A stretch of 64,000 bases of DNA from Zoroaster sp. YZ-2022. Taxonomy: Eukaryota; Echinodermata; Asteroidea; Forcipulatida; Zoroasteridae. The notes under the pieces are model-generated. The model worked only from the letters and a program-made list of their open reading frames with translations. It made no database searches and was not told the origin of the DNA. Where the stretch lies: the NCBI GenBank assembly GCA_029582265.1, contig CM055816.1, positions 96,436,809-96,500,808 on the forward strand, read 5' to 3'. The position numbers were made by a program, and so were the translations under genes. Below are positions 1 through 9,739 of the stretch, piece by piece. Each line of letters opens with the position of its first letter. Position 1 is the first letter of the stretch.

Positions 1-362
1 CTGAAATGCGGAGATCGTATGTTCGAATCCCAACCAAGTAGAATGTTTATGTATTTTTGTCCGCAACACCGACAATAATATTACTTTTATTTATTTATTG
101 TTTATTTTATTTTTTGATTATTATTTTTTGATTATTGGATGATGATTTTGAGGAGGAGAGTGACGAAGATGATGAGGATAATGAGGATGAGGATGACGTC
201 CAGCGTCACCTACATCATTGGCATCATCATCATCACGAGATGATCACCAACGCCATCACTTGCCTTGTCCCTTAATGTATTGTCCTTGAGACAAAGACAA
301 AGACTGCGGTTTGCCCGCGTCTGGTCACGGCTCCGTAGATAAACTAAGAGAAAATTCAGACA
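1..362 (-). repeat. Partial 1.13-kb foldback unit at window edge
   Basis: End of one copy of the unit that fills 37010-62203, in the same orientation as that array. It holds the last part of a type-2 tRNA-like arm (1-38, plus strand), the acidic/His codon run around 137-270, and the terminal AATTCAGACA at 353-362. It carries the GAAGATGATG variant typical of the right-hand array. The rest of the copy lies outside the window. Confidence 0.9.
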
Positions 363-551
363 ATCCCGGCCAAAATAGTTGGGACACGTGACAATAAACA
401 TACCCTACGCTGTCCCCGCTCTCCGCTCTCCGCTCCCCTGCTCCCCCGCTCCCCCCACCAATGTTGTTATCTCCAGCCGGAGCACAGATCGCCCAATAAG
501 AGCCAACATTGTCAGGGGGCCGGGGGGCCCAGCGAGATTTGGCCGGGATTG
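363..551. repeat. GC-rich spacer ending in the TIR GGCCGGGATTG, with TA flank
   Basis: Representative of the spacer found at the ends of arrays and between some units. It starts ATCCCGGCCAAA, completing CAATCCCGGCC with the preceding CA, and ends TTTGGCCGGGATTG, so its ends are inverted repeats. The interior holds a C-rich CTCTCCGCTCC tract and a GGGGGCC core. The element ends at 551 and is followed by TA (552-553) and unrelated DNA, matching the TA junctions in contig 2. Other copies: 17315-17493, 18626-18814, 27491-27672, 32187-32356, 35753-35940, 38149-38327, 39466-39646, 44197-44383, 45524-45707, 46849-47035, 48170-48356, 49488-49659, 51934-52117, 54378-54558, 56836-56999, 59274-59452. 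Confidence 0.85.
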
Positions 552-552
552 T

Positions 553-640
553 AGATTGCTCAGCTGTTAGAGCAATGGTACGGTCATCCAGAGGCCAGCG
601 CAGGTCAGTGTAGATGCCAGGATTTGAAAATAGGGCGTCC
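553..640 (+). repeat. Possible tRNA-derived SINE head
   Basis: Just after the array end, GCTC-AGCTGTTA-GAGC forms a good tRNA-like D-arm (558-573, with A-box character). The expected B box about 35 bp later is degenerate (CGCAGGTCAGTG). No closed acceptor or T stem is visible, so this is at best a decayed SINE 5' region. Confidence 0.3.
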
Positions 641-1396
641 AAGTTTGTTATTTTTTGAAAAAGAGTGTCCAAGTGTTTAACTTCCAATACTTTTTGCATG
701 TGTTTTACAAACAAAACAGGGTGTCCATTTAGCAAACAGGATGTCCAAAAGACACCCAAAAGGTATTGCTGGCTCATACTATGGCGTAGGTTCATATCCT
801 GCTGCAGTCAAATTTCGTTGTTTACATTTAACATGTTCTAGTTTTCATTATTGGTTTTCGTTTTGGCATGTTATCATAAAGGATCCTATTCTTAAACCAC
901 AGTTATCGGCAAGTAGTTTCGATAATGACATCTAATTGTTTCATCGAACAATTATTTATGTCACTGAGCCTTTGGAAAGTGGTAAACAGAAACATTAAAA
1001 TGGAGGCACGCTGGAGAGTGGTCATTTTTGAGACCCGAACTGAAATGGCAATGTACCAGAAAGTGACCTAATTACGTAATTAAGTACATCTTGTCATTTA
1101 TTCAGAGACATAATATTTCAATAATAATAATAATAACTGTCACTTCTACAGCGCCTTTTCCAAAGAGTATATTGCGCTCAGAATTGCATGAATCAATTCA
1201 ATGACAAATCTACAGCATTTTCTCTATGTAGCCAAATGGAGTATAAAGGACACAGCTTTTATAGTTCAATGTTTAAGGGAACAATGCACTTTGAGCTGAG
1301 ATTATTTTTGAATGTTTCCGTAGATAATAAAGTTGTAAATACAATCGAATAGAATTTAATCAGTATTATAATGTACAACCCTGACTTTACTTCCAG
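641..1396. other. Intergenic or intronic stretch without a gene
   Basis: AT-rich sequence. Three GTGTCCA-containing segments (626-745) look like a short degenerate tandem repeat. An AATAATAATAATAACTGTCA stretch followed by AGCGCCTTTTCCAAAGAG (about 1122-1170) resembles the 5' part of a short interspersed element common in marine animals, from memory of the pattern only. The last part is the intron preceding the first EGF exon. Confidence 0.4.
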
Positions 1397-1486
1397 GGTG
1401 TGCGCTATCCTGTGTGAATGGTGAGCTCAATGATCAGAAATGTCAGTGTGATTGTTACGGCGGCTGGAGTGGTAATTTATGCGCAG
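1397..1486 (+). CDS. EGF-like exon 1 of an EGF/fibrinogen-domain gene
   Basis: Internal exon of 90 nt with acceptor TTACTTCCAG and donor GTACGT, phase 1 at both ends. It encodes one small EGF-like module with six cysteines spaced C-x3-C-x9-C-x-C-x-C-x8-C and the typical GGWSGNLC ending. This EGF variant is common in secreted and adhesive invertebrate proteins. The exon is nearly identical to the next one, introns included, so it belongs to a recent tandem exon duplication. Earlier exons and the start codon are not visible; they would lie left of the window or beyond the repeat at 1-551. The protein is presumably extracellular. Confidence 0.75.
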
Positions 1487-1658
1487 GTACGTACAAGCTG
1501 TGAATATACACTGCAAAAACTGGGAGAGTTAAAACTACCCAAGTGGTGTAGGCAGTTCGCTCATTATGAACACCGTGGAAGAATAACGTTGATATCACTG
1601 AAACAGAATCTCATACATAATTTAAACCAATAATGTACCACCCTGGCTTTACTTCCAG

Positions 1659-1748
1659 AGTGTGCGCTGTCCTGTGAGAATGGTGAGCTCAATGATCAGA
1701 AATGTCAGTGTGATTGTTACGGCGGCTGGAGTGGTAATTTATGCTCAG
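1659..1748 (+). CDS. EGF-like exon 2 (tandem duplicate)
   Basis: A 90-nt exon with acceptor TTACTTCCAG and donor GTACGT, phase 1-1, so it can be skipped or duplicated without shifting frame. Same six-cysteine module as the previous exon, differing at a handful of positions. The start-to-start distance is 262 bp, and the preceding intron matches the following one almost base for base (for example the GTACGTACAAGCTGTGAATA start). That marks a recent unequal-crossover duplication of an exon-plus-intron cassette. Confidence 0.75.
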
Positions 1749-1912
1749 GTACGTACAAGCTGTGAATATACACTGCAAAAACTGGGAGAGTTAAAACTAC
1801 CCAAGTGGTGTAGGCAGTTCGCTCAATATGAACACCGTGGAAGAATAACGTTGATATCACTAAAATGGAATGTCATGCATAATAATGTACCACACCCTGA
1901 CTTTACCTCCAG

Positions 1913-2005
1913 AGTGTGCGCTATCCTGTGAGAATGATGGTGTGCTCAATGGTCAGACATGTCAGTGTATATGTCTTGGAGACTGGAGCGGCAATTTATG
2001 CGCAG
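1913..2005 (+). CDS. EGF-like exon 3 (older duplicate)
   Basis: A 93-nt exon with acceptor TTTACCTCCAG and donor GTACGT, phase 1-1. Six cysteines spaced C-x3-C-x10-C-x-C-x-C-x8-C, with an NDGVLNG insert relative to the first two modules. The downstream intron keeps only the first part of the duplicated intron before an inverted-repeat element near 2130, so this is an older copy of the cassette, 254 bp after the previous one. Confidence 0.75.
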
Positions 2006-2129
2006 GTACGTACAAACTATGGGATACTGGCATGCACTGCACAAACTGGGAGAGACACCAGTTCGCTCAATATGAACACCACTGAATACCGTTAACATGC
2101 ATCACTGGTGTTATTTGACCAAGGAACAT

Positions 2130-2355
2130 TTAAAGGGAAAATATCGTCACGATCAGAACGGACATTCCACAGGGCATGGAATCGGTGTCCTAGTTTAAGA
2201 TGAAGACAGTGACTGAAAATTACTGGCTCATTTATGCAGCAGCGACGATAATAATGTAATATGACCTTATCATGTGAGGTATTATTTTCAGTCATTGAGT
2301 TAATCTAAAACTCGTACTCCGATTCCATGCCCTGTTGATCGTGACGATCCTCCTA
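2130..2355. mobile_element. MITE copy A (TTAA-type, CCCTTT ends)
   Basis: Inverted-repeat element in an intron. The left arm starts TTAAAGGGAAAATATCGTCACGA and includes CAGGGCATGGAATCGGTGTC; the right arm carries its complement (GATTCCATGCCCTGTTGATC, CGTGACGAT). No coding capacity. Relatives lie at 4127-4352, 8729-8946 and 62965-63132. The TTAA/CCCTTT ends suggest piggyBac-type mobilisation; this is inference. Confidence 0.7.
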
Positions 2356-2734
2356 AACTATGTCACATTTACATTTCACATTAAAACCAAAGAACACCAA
2401 TTGTTTTCTATATTGTCTAAATGTTACCCTGACAAATTATTCCTCCTAAAGTGCTTTCATTTTTGAGAAAATTTCTCAAATCGCCACTGTGTCCAACAGT
2501 CATGCCAATCAAATGAGCTGAAACAATAAATATTTTTTCACACATTTCATGATCCTCAATGTATGATTCTATGATAATCAAAATCATGATTTGGTGAACT
2601 TGCAAAGAATGTTCACATACTAACTCAGAGTAAACTGCACACACAAACAAATAAATATTTCAAATCGACAAATATTTGACGGAAAGACATGTTCAAAATA
2701 GATGTAATAGATGTAGCATAATACTTAACATGAG

Positions 2735-2945
2735 TAGGTCCTATACACTGATCTGGATAGGAGATCGCGCCGATTGGCTGAAGGTCGTTGTTTGCCATCT
2801 TTGTTCCCCACAAGAAAGAAGGCGCATGCGTGATGGCCAGACAGGTTTACTGCTACCTGACCTTTTGGGGGAACTAACATGGCGGCCGGTTGCTTCAACT
2901 TTTTATAGGCCAATCAGTTAGTATAGAGAGTGTTCTATACTGATT
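2735..2945. mobile_element. Possible inverted-repeat element with GCCATCTTTGTTCCCC arms
   Basis: The two ends are imperfect inverted repeats: CTATACACTGATC with GATTGGCTGAAG and GCCATCTTTGTTCCCC on the left, and complements containing GGGGGAACTAACATGGCGG, GGCCAATC and TCTATACTGAT on the right. A GGCGCATGCG core lies between. It looks like a decayed MITE; target duplication not clear. Confidence 0.4.
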
Positions 2946-3339
2946 ATACACAATGTCCAATATCTAATGAGAATGGAGGCTTGCGAGATAGCTACATATG
3001 GTCACTGATCAAAATAGAAAGGCATGGCCTGTTTCACTGAGTGACAATAAATGGTTACATATTCATAACAGAAGTAATACGAGTCTAAATTTCATCAAAT
3101 TAAGTGACTCATATTGTCAAAGGAAAAATCACATCGTTTTCACAACATAATTCATGAAGGATAATGTTAAGGGATAAGGTACATCATTGAGAAATACGTT
3201 TTTAAGAAATAATAATTACATTTTTAAGAAGAAATTATTAATGTTTTTTTAATGGTAACTTTTTGAAAATCGACAGAATAATTTTAATTTCAATATGATA
3301 GAAGCAATCTGGACGGAATCTTTTCTCAGAATAATTGAT
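2946..3339. other. Intron sequence, nothing recognised
   Basis: AT-rich DNA with runs of AATTA and TTTTTAAGAAAT. I see no exon, RNA gene or repeat I can support. Confidence 0.5.
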
Positions 3340-3589
3340 GACTGCATCAACTTAACACCAAGTATGCTTTAGATAATAATTTGTTAAGTTGATAATCTGG
3401 TCATTACCAATGTTGTACCTTCCCTTTAAGTCTCAATACAATATTGTCGAGCTTATTGTATAATGACTGTATCAACTTAACACCAAGTATGCTTTAGATA
3501 ATAATTTGTTAAGTTGATAATCTGGTCATTACCAATGTTGTACCTTCCCTTTAAGACTCAATACAATATTGTCGAGCTTATTGTATAAT
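3340..3589. repeat. Two tandem copies of a 125-bp repeat
   Basis: Units 3340-3464 and 3465-3589 are nearly identical. Each contains a hairpin with arms TCAACTTAACA and TGTTAAGTTGA. A related phrase, CATTACCAATGTTGTACCTTCC, also appears in the repeats at 4800-5060, so the two regions share ancestry. Confidence 0.85.
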
Positions 3590-3622
3590 GACTTATGGGG
3601 TATTATTGACTGTATTTTCCAG

Positions 3623-3709
3623 ATTGTGAACTAGAATGCGACAGCACTCGTTTTCTCCACGGGTCTGATTGTGAGTGTACACTTTGCATTAACGATGTAC
3701 AGTGTTCAG
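3623..3709 (+). CDS. Cysteine-rich (degenerate EGF-like) exon 4
   Basis: An 87-nt exon with a TGTATTTTCCAG acceptor and a GTAGGT donor, phase 1-1 like the EGF exons upstream. It encodes a six-cysteine module, C-x3-C-x10-C-x-C-x2-C-x5-C, that lacks the GWSG ending. It is best read as a diverged EGF-like module of the same gene. The shared phase and strand support one transcript with the exons at 1397-2005 and the fibrinogen-domain exon at 7303. Confidence 0.6.
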
Positions 3710-4126
3710 GTAGGTCAAAACATGGTTTTCACTATTTTTAAAACTTATTCCTTCTCGAATACTGTGTGGAATAGTCCCAATACGGTATACATTTCCCCGT
3801 ATGATGACAATGAAAGATCGTGAATTGTTTGTTAATCAAACAGGACTGATAGCCGAGAAAGGAAAAATAAATAATTTAATAACAAAAACCAGTAAAATGT
3901 ATCAAACCTTCCATTGCTATCCTACGAAAAAAATGAATGCGGCATACGGAATGTTCCATGCAGTTTACCGTAACGAGAAGGTGAGAACTAGTTTTATACT
4001 TTGAAAATACTGAGAATCAGCAGAGAGTAATCCAAACTTGTCACATAGGACTCTGTGAATAGTGCCCACTCATGATTGTCCATTGACAAACTGCACATTA
4101 AATATAATGTGAAGCTTTATTTGCAG
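3710..4126. other. Intron, no gene seen
   Basis: No exon or repeat I can support. A short open frame around 3801-4004 has no recognisable domain and no splice context. Confidence 0.4.
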
Positions 4127-4352
4127 TTAAAGGGGCAATATCGTCACGATGAAAGCAGACTTTCAACAGGGCATGGAATCGGTGTCCTAGTTTAAGGTGA
4201 ACACAGTGACTGGAAATGACTAGATAATTTACACAGCAGTAACGGTAATATTACCTTCATGTGGGGTATTATTTTCAGTCACTAAGTTAATCTAAAAACT
4301 AGCACTCCTATTCCATGCTCTGTTGTTCCTGACTATAATTATTATCCCTTTA
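4127..4352. mobile_element. MITE copy B (TTAA-type)
   Basis: Same family as the element at 2130. Left end TTAAAGGGGCAATATCGTCA, right end ATTATCCCTTTA. The CAGGGCATGGAATCGGTGTCC arm pairs with ATTCCATGCTCTG near the right end. Non-coding. Confidence 0.75.
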
Positions 4353-4499
4353 CGCTGATGATGGCATTCCATAGAAATTAGACTGAGATGCGGTTACCTT
4401 CTGGCAAATAATTTCCTGTTTTGAGAAAAGAGTACTCTTTCCTAAATTTCGTATTAGAATGAATACGAACAATCTTAATGCATGTTCAATATTTTCTCG

Positions 4500-5130
4500 T
4501 TGAAGATACAGTGAGTGTAGATATCTTGATTCAAGGAGAGCAAGAATACTCGTAGAAGAATTTTGACAATATTATTATTATCCAATGTTGAGCCTTCCTT
4601 TTAATTTGCATATCACTATTATTGTTGATCCCCACCATGTATGAGTATTGTCATATATGAATTGTTCTAATCCCTACATTGAGACATACACAAAGTGACA
4701 ATCCCCATGAGGGTAAACAATAACAAAGATTGTCTGCAAATGTCATGTTACTGAAATGTCATATTATCGAAATCCCTACCCTTGGGCTTCAATAATTTGT
4801 ATATCTCAATTCCAAGAGAGTAAGCATACTCATAGAAGCAGTTTTGACATTACCAATGTTGTAGCTTCCGTTTAATGTACATCTTGATTCCAAGTTACAA
4901 ATGTAGTAAGCATACTCATATAAGCAGTTTTGCCAACATTACCAATGTTGTACCTTCCCTTTATTGTATTTCTTGATTCAAAGAGAGTAACCATAGAGTA
5001 AGCATACTCATAGAAGCAGCCGAGTTTGGCCAACATTACCAATGTTGTAGCTTCCCTTGAGTAAGCATACTCATATACTAAAAAGTATTTTATCAATATT
5101 ATCAATGTTGAATCTTCTCGTTAATCCTTC
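4500..5130. repeat. Diverged tandem repeat of about 60-85 bp
   Basis: At least four copies of a segment containing AGTAAGCATACTCATA, GAAGCAGTTTTG and CATTACCAATGTTGTA(C/G)CTTCCCTTT occur at about 4812-4870, 4905-4962, 4985-5055 and 5058-5115, with a weaker copy near 4530-4605. A flanking piece (ACACAAAGTGACAAT, AACAATAACAAAGATTG) is duplicated at about 4688-4735 and 5232-5282. Confidence 0.7.
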
Positions 5131-5299
5131 CCATATCAATATGATTGTTGACTCTACCCCCACTGCACTGTCTATCTACCATGTATGGGTATTCTCAAAT
5201 ATGAATTGTTCTAATTCCTACAATGGGACATAGGCCTACACAAAGTGACAATTCCCATGCTGACAAACAATAACAAAGATTGGGCTTCAATCATTTGTC

Positions 5300-6040
5300 C
5301 AAATCCCCAGGTCTGGCCTCGTGCGACGTGGGGATGGGATTTAATATCTAACTGACATAATGAACGACACAAAATTACAAAAACGCAAGTTAATAACTTA
5401 ATTATACCCCAAGCCCTTCGCATAACATATATGTATATGAAAAATCTACCACTGACCATTTATTTATAGCAGAAACTGTGGAATTACTCTAAGAAACTTG
5501 TTTCACGTCCGCAATGACTCAAGTGTGTCATGAACTAAAGGCATGATCCCTTTAATGGAAGAGCTTATTATTTTACCAGAGATCGTACGTTGGTAAACTT
5601 GGCCTATCTAGACCTTCCTGAATAAGGACACAAAGCATACGACCTTATAACATAATGGGCTTGGTATCATACACTTTGTCCAATCAATTTACCAGTTGGT
5701 CTGAATCCAAAATGTCATTTACAGACCAACCATGTGGAATGTTTACTGATACATTTATATGTGACACCACTGATCTAATAGCTTGACTTTAGCCATATTC
5801 TAATCTACAACCTTCTGAATGACCACACTACCACTCAGCTTATTGGGTTACATGTATCACATGTGTCTGTCGTTATTTTAGCGGTAATTTGTATATCAAC
5901 GGACATTTTTTTCCATTTCCCTTTAGAAAGGAACACAAACAATCTAAAATGTTTTTCAAAATAATTGTCAGAAGGATGGTTTATTATAAATTAAAGCGAT
6001 CAAATATTTTGATGACAGGACCCACTATAAATTAATGGTA
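5300..6040. other. Intron, no gene seen
   Basis: AT-rich DNA without a supported exon, repeat or RNA gene. Confidence 0.45.
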
Positions 6041-6047
6041 GGACTTA

Positions 6048-6260
6048 TACAGTGTGTCTAAAAAGCAAACAAAATTTAACGGAATGCCAGACGTAGAATG
6101 AGTAACCAGCATAGATAATATAGGTATGGTTTGAAAGATACACCTTTCCACTTTAAAATGAGACATCATACGTCCAAATCTGAAAATTTTTGACAGAGTT
6201 ATGAGTACTTTTCCAAGAGAGGTCAAATTGACGATGGGACCAAGTTTTCAATTTTAGGCA
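6048..6260 (+). mobile_element. Possible transposon end upstream of transposase remnant
   Basis: The sequence TACAGTGTGTCTAAAAAG at about 6048 has the look of the terminus of a Tc1/mariner-like DNA transposon. It lies 0.5 kb before an open frame with a transposon-associated N-terminal helix-turn-helix (6595). No matching downstream terminus was found, so the element is truncated or rearranged. Confidence 0.35.
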
Positions 6261-6311
6261 TTGGGACAAAGGTAGCCTAATTGCCTCTGTGTGGATAATT
6301 GCCTGGCCTAC

Positions 6312-6522
6312 AAAAATGTGTTTAGCGAGTAAACACAATTCTAAACACTTTCTTGCTATCAGTTTGTAAACATGTTTACATGCTAAACATTTTTAGCATG
6401 AGGACGGATAGTGTTTAGCCAATGAAAATTGATGTTTAGGAATTGGACATGTGCGTTCAGCTCGTAAACATGTTTACAAACTGATACCAAGAAAAGTGTT
6501 TACTTGCTAAACAGTTTTTTAG
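6312..6522. mobile_element. MITE with TAAACA-rich inverted repeats
   Basis: Long imperfect inverted repeat. The left arm (6341-6379) and right arm (6463-6502) match at about 37 of 40 positions and end in the perfect palindrome GTAAACATGTTTAC. The outer arms carry TGTTTAGCGAGTAAACAC and its complement. About 80 bp lie between the arms. No coding capacity. Confidence 0.8.
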
Positions 6523-6594
6523 AGTATTATGTAATGTGCTTAATTAACTTGTGCAACTGTGTACTGTCAATTCATTTTTCGTCAAACATTGATC

Positions 6595-6816
6595 ATGGTT
6601 GGTGTTCAGCTAACTACCGAGCAGAGAGTTTTTTGTGTCACGGAGTACATCCGTACTGGAAGAGTAAATGGTGTTATCGATGCATTTATGCAGCGATTCC
6701 CAGATCGAGATCCACCTGTTAGAACCAAAAAGGAAAGACTGTTGACATTAAAACTTTGTGAAACTTCAATAATAAAGCATGACACAGAGTGCCACGTAGA
6801 CACGGGTGTGTGCTAA
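6595..6816 (+). pseudogene. Degraded transposase N-terminus (DUF4817-like helix-turn-helix)
   Basis: The open frame of 73 codons starts at ATG 6595. Residues 5-45 follow the pattern of the N-terminal domain seen in many animal mariner-type transposases: LTTEQRVFCVTEYIRTG, then VIDAFMQRFPDRDPP and a basic stretch. The second half diverges and stops at TAA 6814 without any DDE catalytic domain. Full transposases of this type run to several hundred residues, so this is a 5' remnant. The family assignment is from memory of the domain pattern. It sits in an intron of the EGF/fibrinogen-domain gene. Confidence 0.5.
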
Positions 6817-6819
6817 AAT

Positions 6820-7302
6820 CTCCCAGGTGTACGTCACATATTTTGTTAATAAGAAGGGATGGGAGGAGAGCGACGCCCCCTAAAATTTTGAATTTAATTT
6901 TTTTTAATTGTACAAACGGACGCAGAAAAAATGGACAACGGGAAAATATATTCTCCAATAGGCAGACTTTATTTGTTTACACTGTTAAAACGGTATATTT
7001 CATACACCATTTGAAGTACTTCTTTTCATTTCCTCAAATAAATTAGAAATTTTCCAATTACAAAAAAATATATAGAAAAATTGCTGATTAAATAAGGGAA
7101 AACGGTGGATACATGTTTAACCACTTAGTCTTGTAGGGTTGTGGAAAGTAAAATCATAGAATGTTACTGTATCGGGACCAATCATAATGCGGTAATTACA
7201 ATGTTTACAACATGTTTAATTCTCTTCACCATCTGAGTCACTATATCCATTCATCAATAAATGCACTTACTAGTAATACATCTTATTATTATCTGTCATT
7301 AG
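6820..7302. other. Intron, no gene seen
   Basis: AT-rich intron preceding the fibrinogen-domain exon. A (T/A)-rich tract at 6893-6910 and nothing else I can support. Confidence 0.4.
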
Positions 7303-7442
7303 ATTACAGACATGAAGACTGTCAGTCGTACTATGATGCTGGTAACAAAGTGAGTGGTGTCTACACCATCTATCCTCAACCTGACGTGTATCCAGACGGA
7401 TTGAAGGTCCACTGTTATATGTCACCGTCCTTTGGCTATATC
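7303..7442 (+). CDS. First exon of a fibrinogen-related domain
   Basis: A 140-nt exon: acceptor CTGTCATTAG, donor GTAAGT, phase 1 in and phase 0 out. It encodes 46 whole codons matching the start of a fibrinogen C-terminal (FReD) domain: HEDCQSYYDAGNKVSGVYTI followed by a Y-P-D-G-L-K-V-H-C-Y-M segment. The family pattern is DC..IY.SG...SGVYTI.P and then a V.C.M strand. Phase 1 fits the EGF exons upstream, giving an EGF-plus-fibrinogen-domain layout as in tenascin- or FREP-like extracellular lectins. The later FReD exons (GGWTV region, calcium site) are not visible before the gap at 14356, so the gene is either broken or continues elsewhere in the scaffold. A second acceptor at 7308 would give the wrong frame. 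Confidence 0.7.
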
Positions 7443-7454
7443 GTAAGTTCACTT

Positions 7455-7880
7455 TTGTCTACCATTACCACACACAGATTGAATCCCAAACATGGGACTA
7501 GTTAATTCAAAGGCGGTGGAGGTGGAGGAGGTAAATGAGAATAAGGAGCGATGAGTGGACTCAATGAAACTTTATCTTGTCCCAATGATCTTAAAGGTTT
7601 GGGTGGGGTGGGGTGGGGTGGGGAAGGGTGGGGTGGGGAAGGGTGGGGTGGGGTGGATGGTGGTGGTGGAGGAGGTGAATGAGAATAAGGAGCGATGAGT
7701 GGACTCAATGAAACCTTATATTGCCCGGTCCCAATATCTTCTGTCTACCATTACCACATACAGATTGAATCCCAACATGGGACTAGTTAATTCAAAGGGG
7801 GTGGTGGTGGAGGAGATGAATGAGAATAAGGAGCGATGAGTGGACTCAATGAAACCTTATATTGCCCGGTCCCAATGATC
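7455..7880. repeat. Intronic duplication with GGGGT microsatellite
   Basis: A segment of about 285 bp is partly duplicated: CTACCATTACCACA with CCCAA(A)CATGGGACTAGTT occurs at 7457-7502 and 7745-7789. Three copies of GAATAAGGAGCGATGAGTGG lie at about 7537, 7683 and 7827. Between them is a (GGGGT)n/GGGAAGGGTGGGG run (about 7598-7655) with strong G-quadruplex potential on the plus strand. Confidence 0.85.
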
Positions 7881-7964
7881 TTAAAGGTTTGCTGTATTCA
7901 TAACCCCAGATTAATATGTAATTTAAACAATGTTGGTCGGATAATCATATTTTGGAATAAAAAC

Positions 7965-9180
7965 ATTTTACGTCTTCAATTTGAATATTTGAATGAATGT
8001 ATAATACAAGTTGATCTGAGAGATAGAGACCATTATAATGCTTCTGATATGACGTCATCTCATCGGTAAAAATAATGATTAAATTGTGTGCACTATGTAA
8101 TGGCAGCTGCACTCAAATGCAGCGTTTGTGACGTCACAAGCGTTCTATACTTTTGAAGCAGTGGGGTTTACACTAAATGCAACACGACCGAATTCTGTCG
8201 ATGACGTGCACAACTAATTCTTGCTGTTGAAAACACAGCAAAAACATTCCGCGTTTTTAAGAATATGTTTTGGAGAAACAAAATACCAAAATTTGTATTT
8301 CAGCAAACTTCATGGGATCCATACCTACTTGACATGGCACCCATGAGAGTGTGTTTGTTTATTCAAATATTGGCGCGATTATGCCACTACGGCTTAGTCA
8401 GCCACTACGGGTTAGTCAGCGATGTAATTACAGTGATTCTATACGGACAAGATTTTTCTACAATACATTGTTCAATGCCAATCAGTAATATAAGAGTACC
8501 TTGAATTCTAATAAAAATGACTCCCCCCCCCCCAAAAAAAAGAAGCTTGCACCCCTCCCCCCCCCCATCCCCAGCTTTTTGGGGTGGCGCTGAACATTTT
8601 ACGTCTTTGATTTGAATAATTATTTTGTATGTACAAATAATGCAAGAGGAGTTAGTCTGGAAAAACCTCAGACCACAACATTGTGCTGACGTCATCAGCA
8701 AAACGAACAGGGAATTGAAGCAGACGGATTAATGGGGCACTATCACCACGATCAACAGGGCATGGAATCGGAGTGCCAGCTTTAGATTAACTCGTTGATG
8801 GAAAATAATAACCCACATGATAAGGTCATATTACCGTTGCTGCTGTATGAATGACTTAGTAATTTCACTGTTTTCATCTTTAACTAGGATACCGATTCCA
8901 TGCCCTGTTGAAAGCTACTCTGATCGTGACGATACTATCCCTTTAACACTAAGGCAACACGACTGAATTCTGTATACAACTTTTGCTGGTGAAAAAACAC
9001 CGAACAAAATCACCTTTACTCCATACAAATATAGCCTATTTGGAAGAAATACAAAATACAAAGATGTTCTTATCACGGCACCCATGAGGGCGTGTTTGTT
9101 TATTCAACTCTGGGTGCGGTCATGCCACTATGGGTTATAGTCGGCGTCTCAGCGATTGTAATGATTCTACAGACAAGAAA
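7965..9180. repeat. Diverged direct duplication of about 500 bp
   Basis: About 7965-8460 is repeated at about 8595-9180. Shared landmarks are ATTTTACGTCTT, TGACGTCATC, GCAACACGAC(C/T)GAATTCTGT, CACCCATGAG(A/G)G(T/C)GTGTTTG and TTATGCCACTA versus TCATGCCACTA. The second copy contains the MITE at 8729-8946, so the pair supplies a natural empty site for it. A poly-C/poly-A stretch (8522-8570) separates them. No coding content seen. Confidence 0.75.
8729..8946. mobile_element. MITE copy C (TTAA-type) with empty-site partner
   Basis: Starts TTAATGGGGCACTATCACCA and ends GATACTATCCCTTTAA; the arms CAGGGCATGGAATCGG and CCGATTCCATGCCCTG are exact complements. The paralogous locus near 8160-8180 reads GAAGCAGTGGGGTTTACACTAA with no insert. 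A single TTTA stands where the filled site has TTAA on both sides, supporting a 4-bp TTAA-type target duplication. Confidence 0.8.
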
Positions 9181-9189
9181 ATGGTATGA

Positions 9190-9739
9190 TACCAAAATAA
9201 TATAGCAAAACAAAAAACGACAAAGAAAGAAAACAAATAAGGATTAGACGAGTGATCGTTCGTCTTGCTTAAATTGTTGGCACTTCTAAATCTAAAAAGC
9301 TATTCCATTAAATAAAACATTCAAATTAAATTTCAACACTATCCATGATGTAAAATTATGTTTACAACAACATACCAAATAAAAGCAATAATGTATACTT
9401 AACTTATAAGACTATGTAAACAAAGTAAAGACAATAAATATGAAAGACTTTAATTTAATCCCCACCACTTATAATAGGCCTATACAAAGTGGCATAGTAT
9501 GTACGCATTGGAGTACAAAGTTTGAAGACAAACCAGGGGAATTCCTCCGCGTGAAAACTATATAGTGATCTCGATATTGCCTTATCACTGAAATAAAAAT
9601 CTGCCTATTGATGATTATAAATCATGGCTTTGTAAGATGAACAATAAAATAAGTGTAGCTCCGTAACTTAGCTTGTTCACTCTTGAACTTCCAAGCAAAA
9701 TTTTAAGTTATCGTGTATGCCCAAATCATTTGTCTGTGC
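9190..9739. other. AT-rich stretch, no gene seen
   Basis: I find no exon, repeat or RNA gene here. Confidence 0.45.

Noticed and set aside
4351..4375. Hammerhead ribozyme core (CTGATGA then GAAA), considered because Penelope elements can carry one
   Set aside because: The sequence CTGATGATGGCATTCCATAG leaves two extra bases between the putative stem II and GAAA, and stems I and III do not form.
7502..7708. Proline-rich minus-strand frame
   Set aside because: Direct product of the GGGGT microsatellite.
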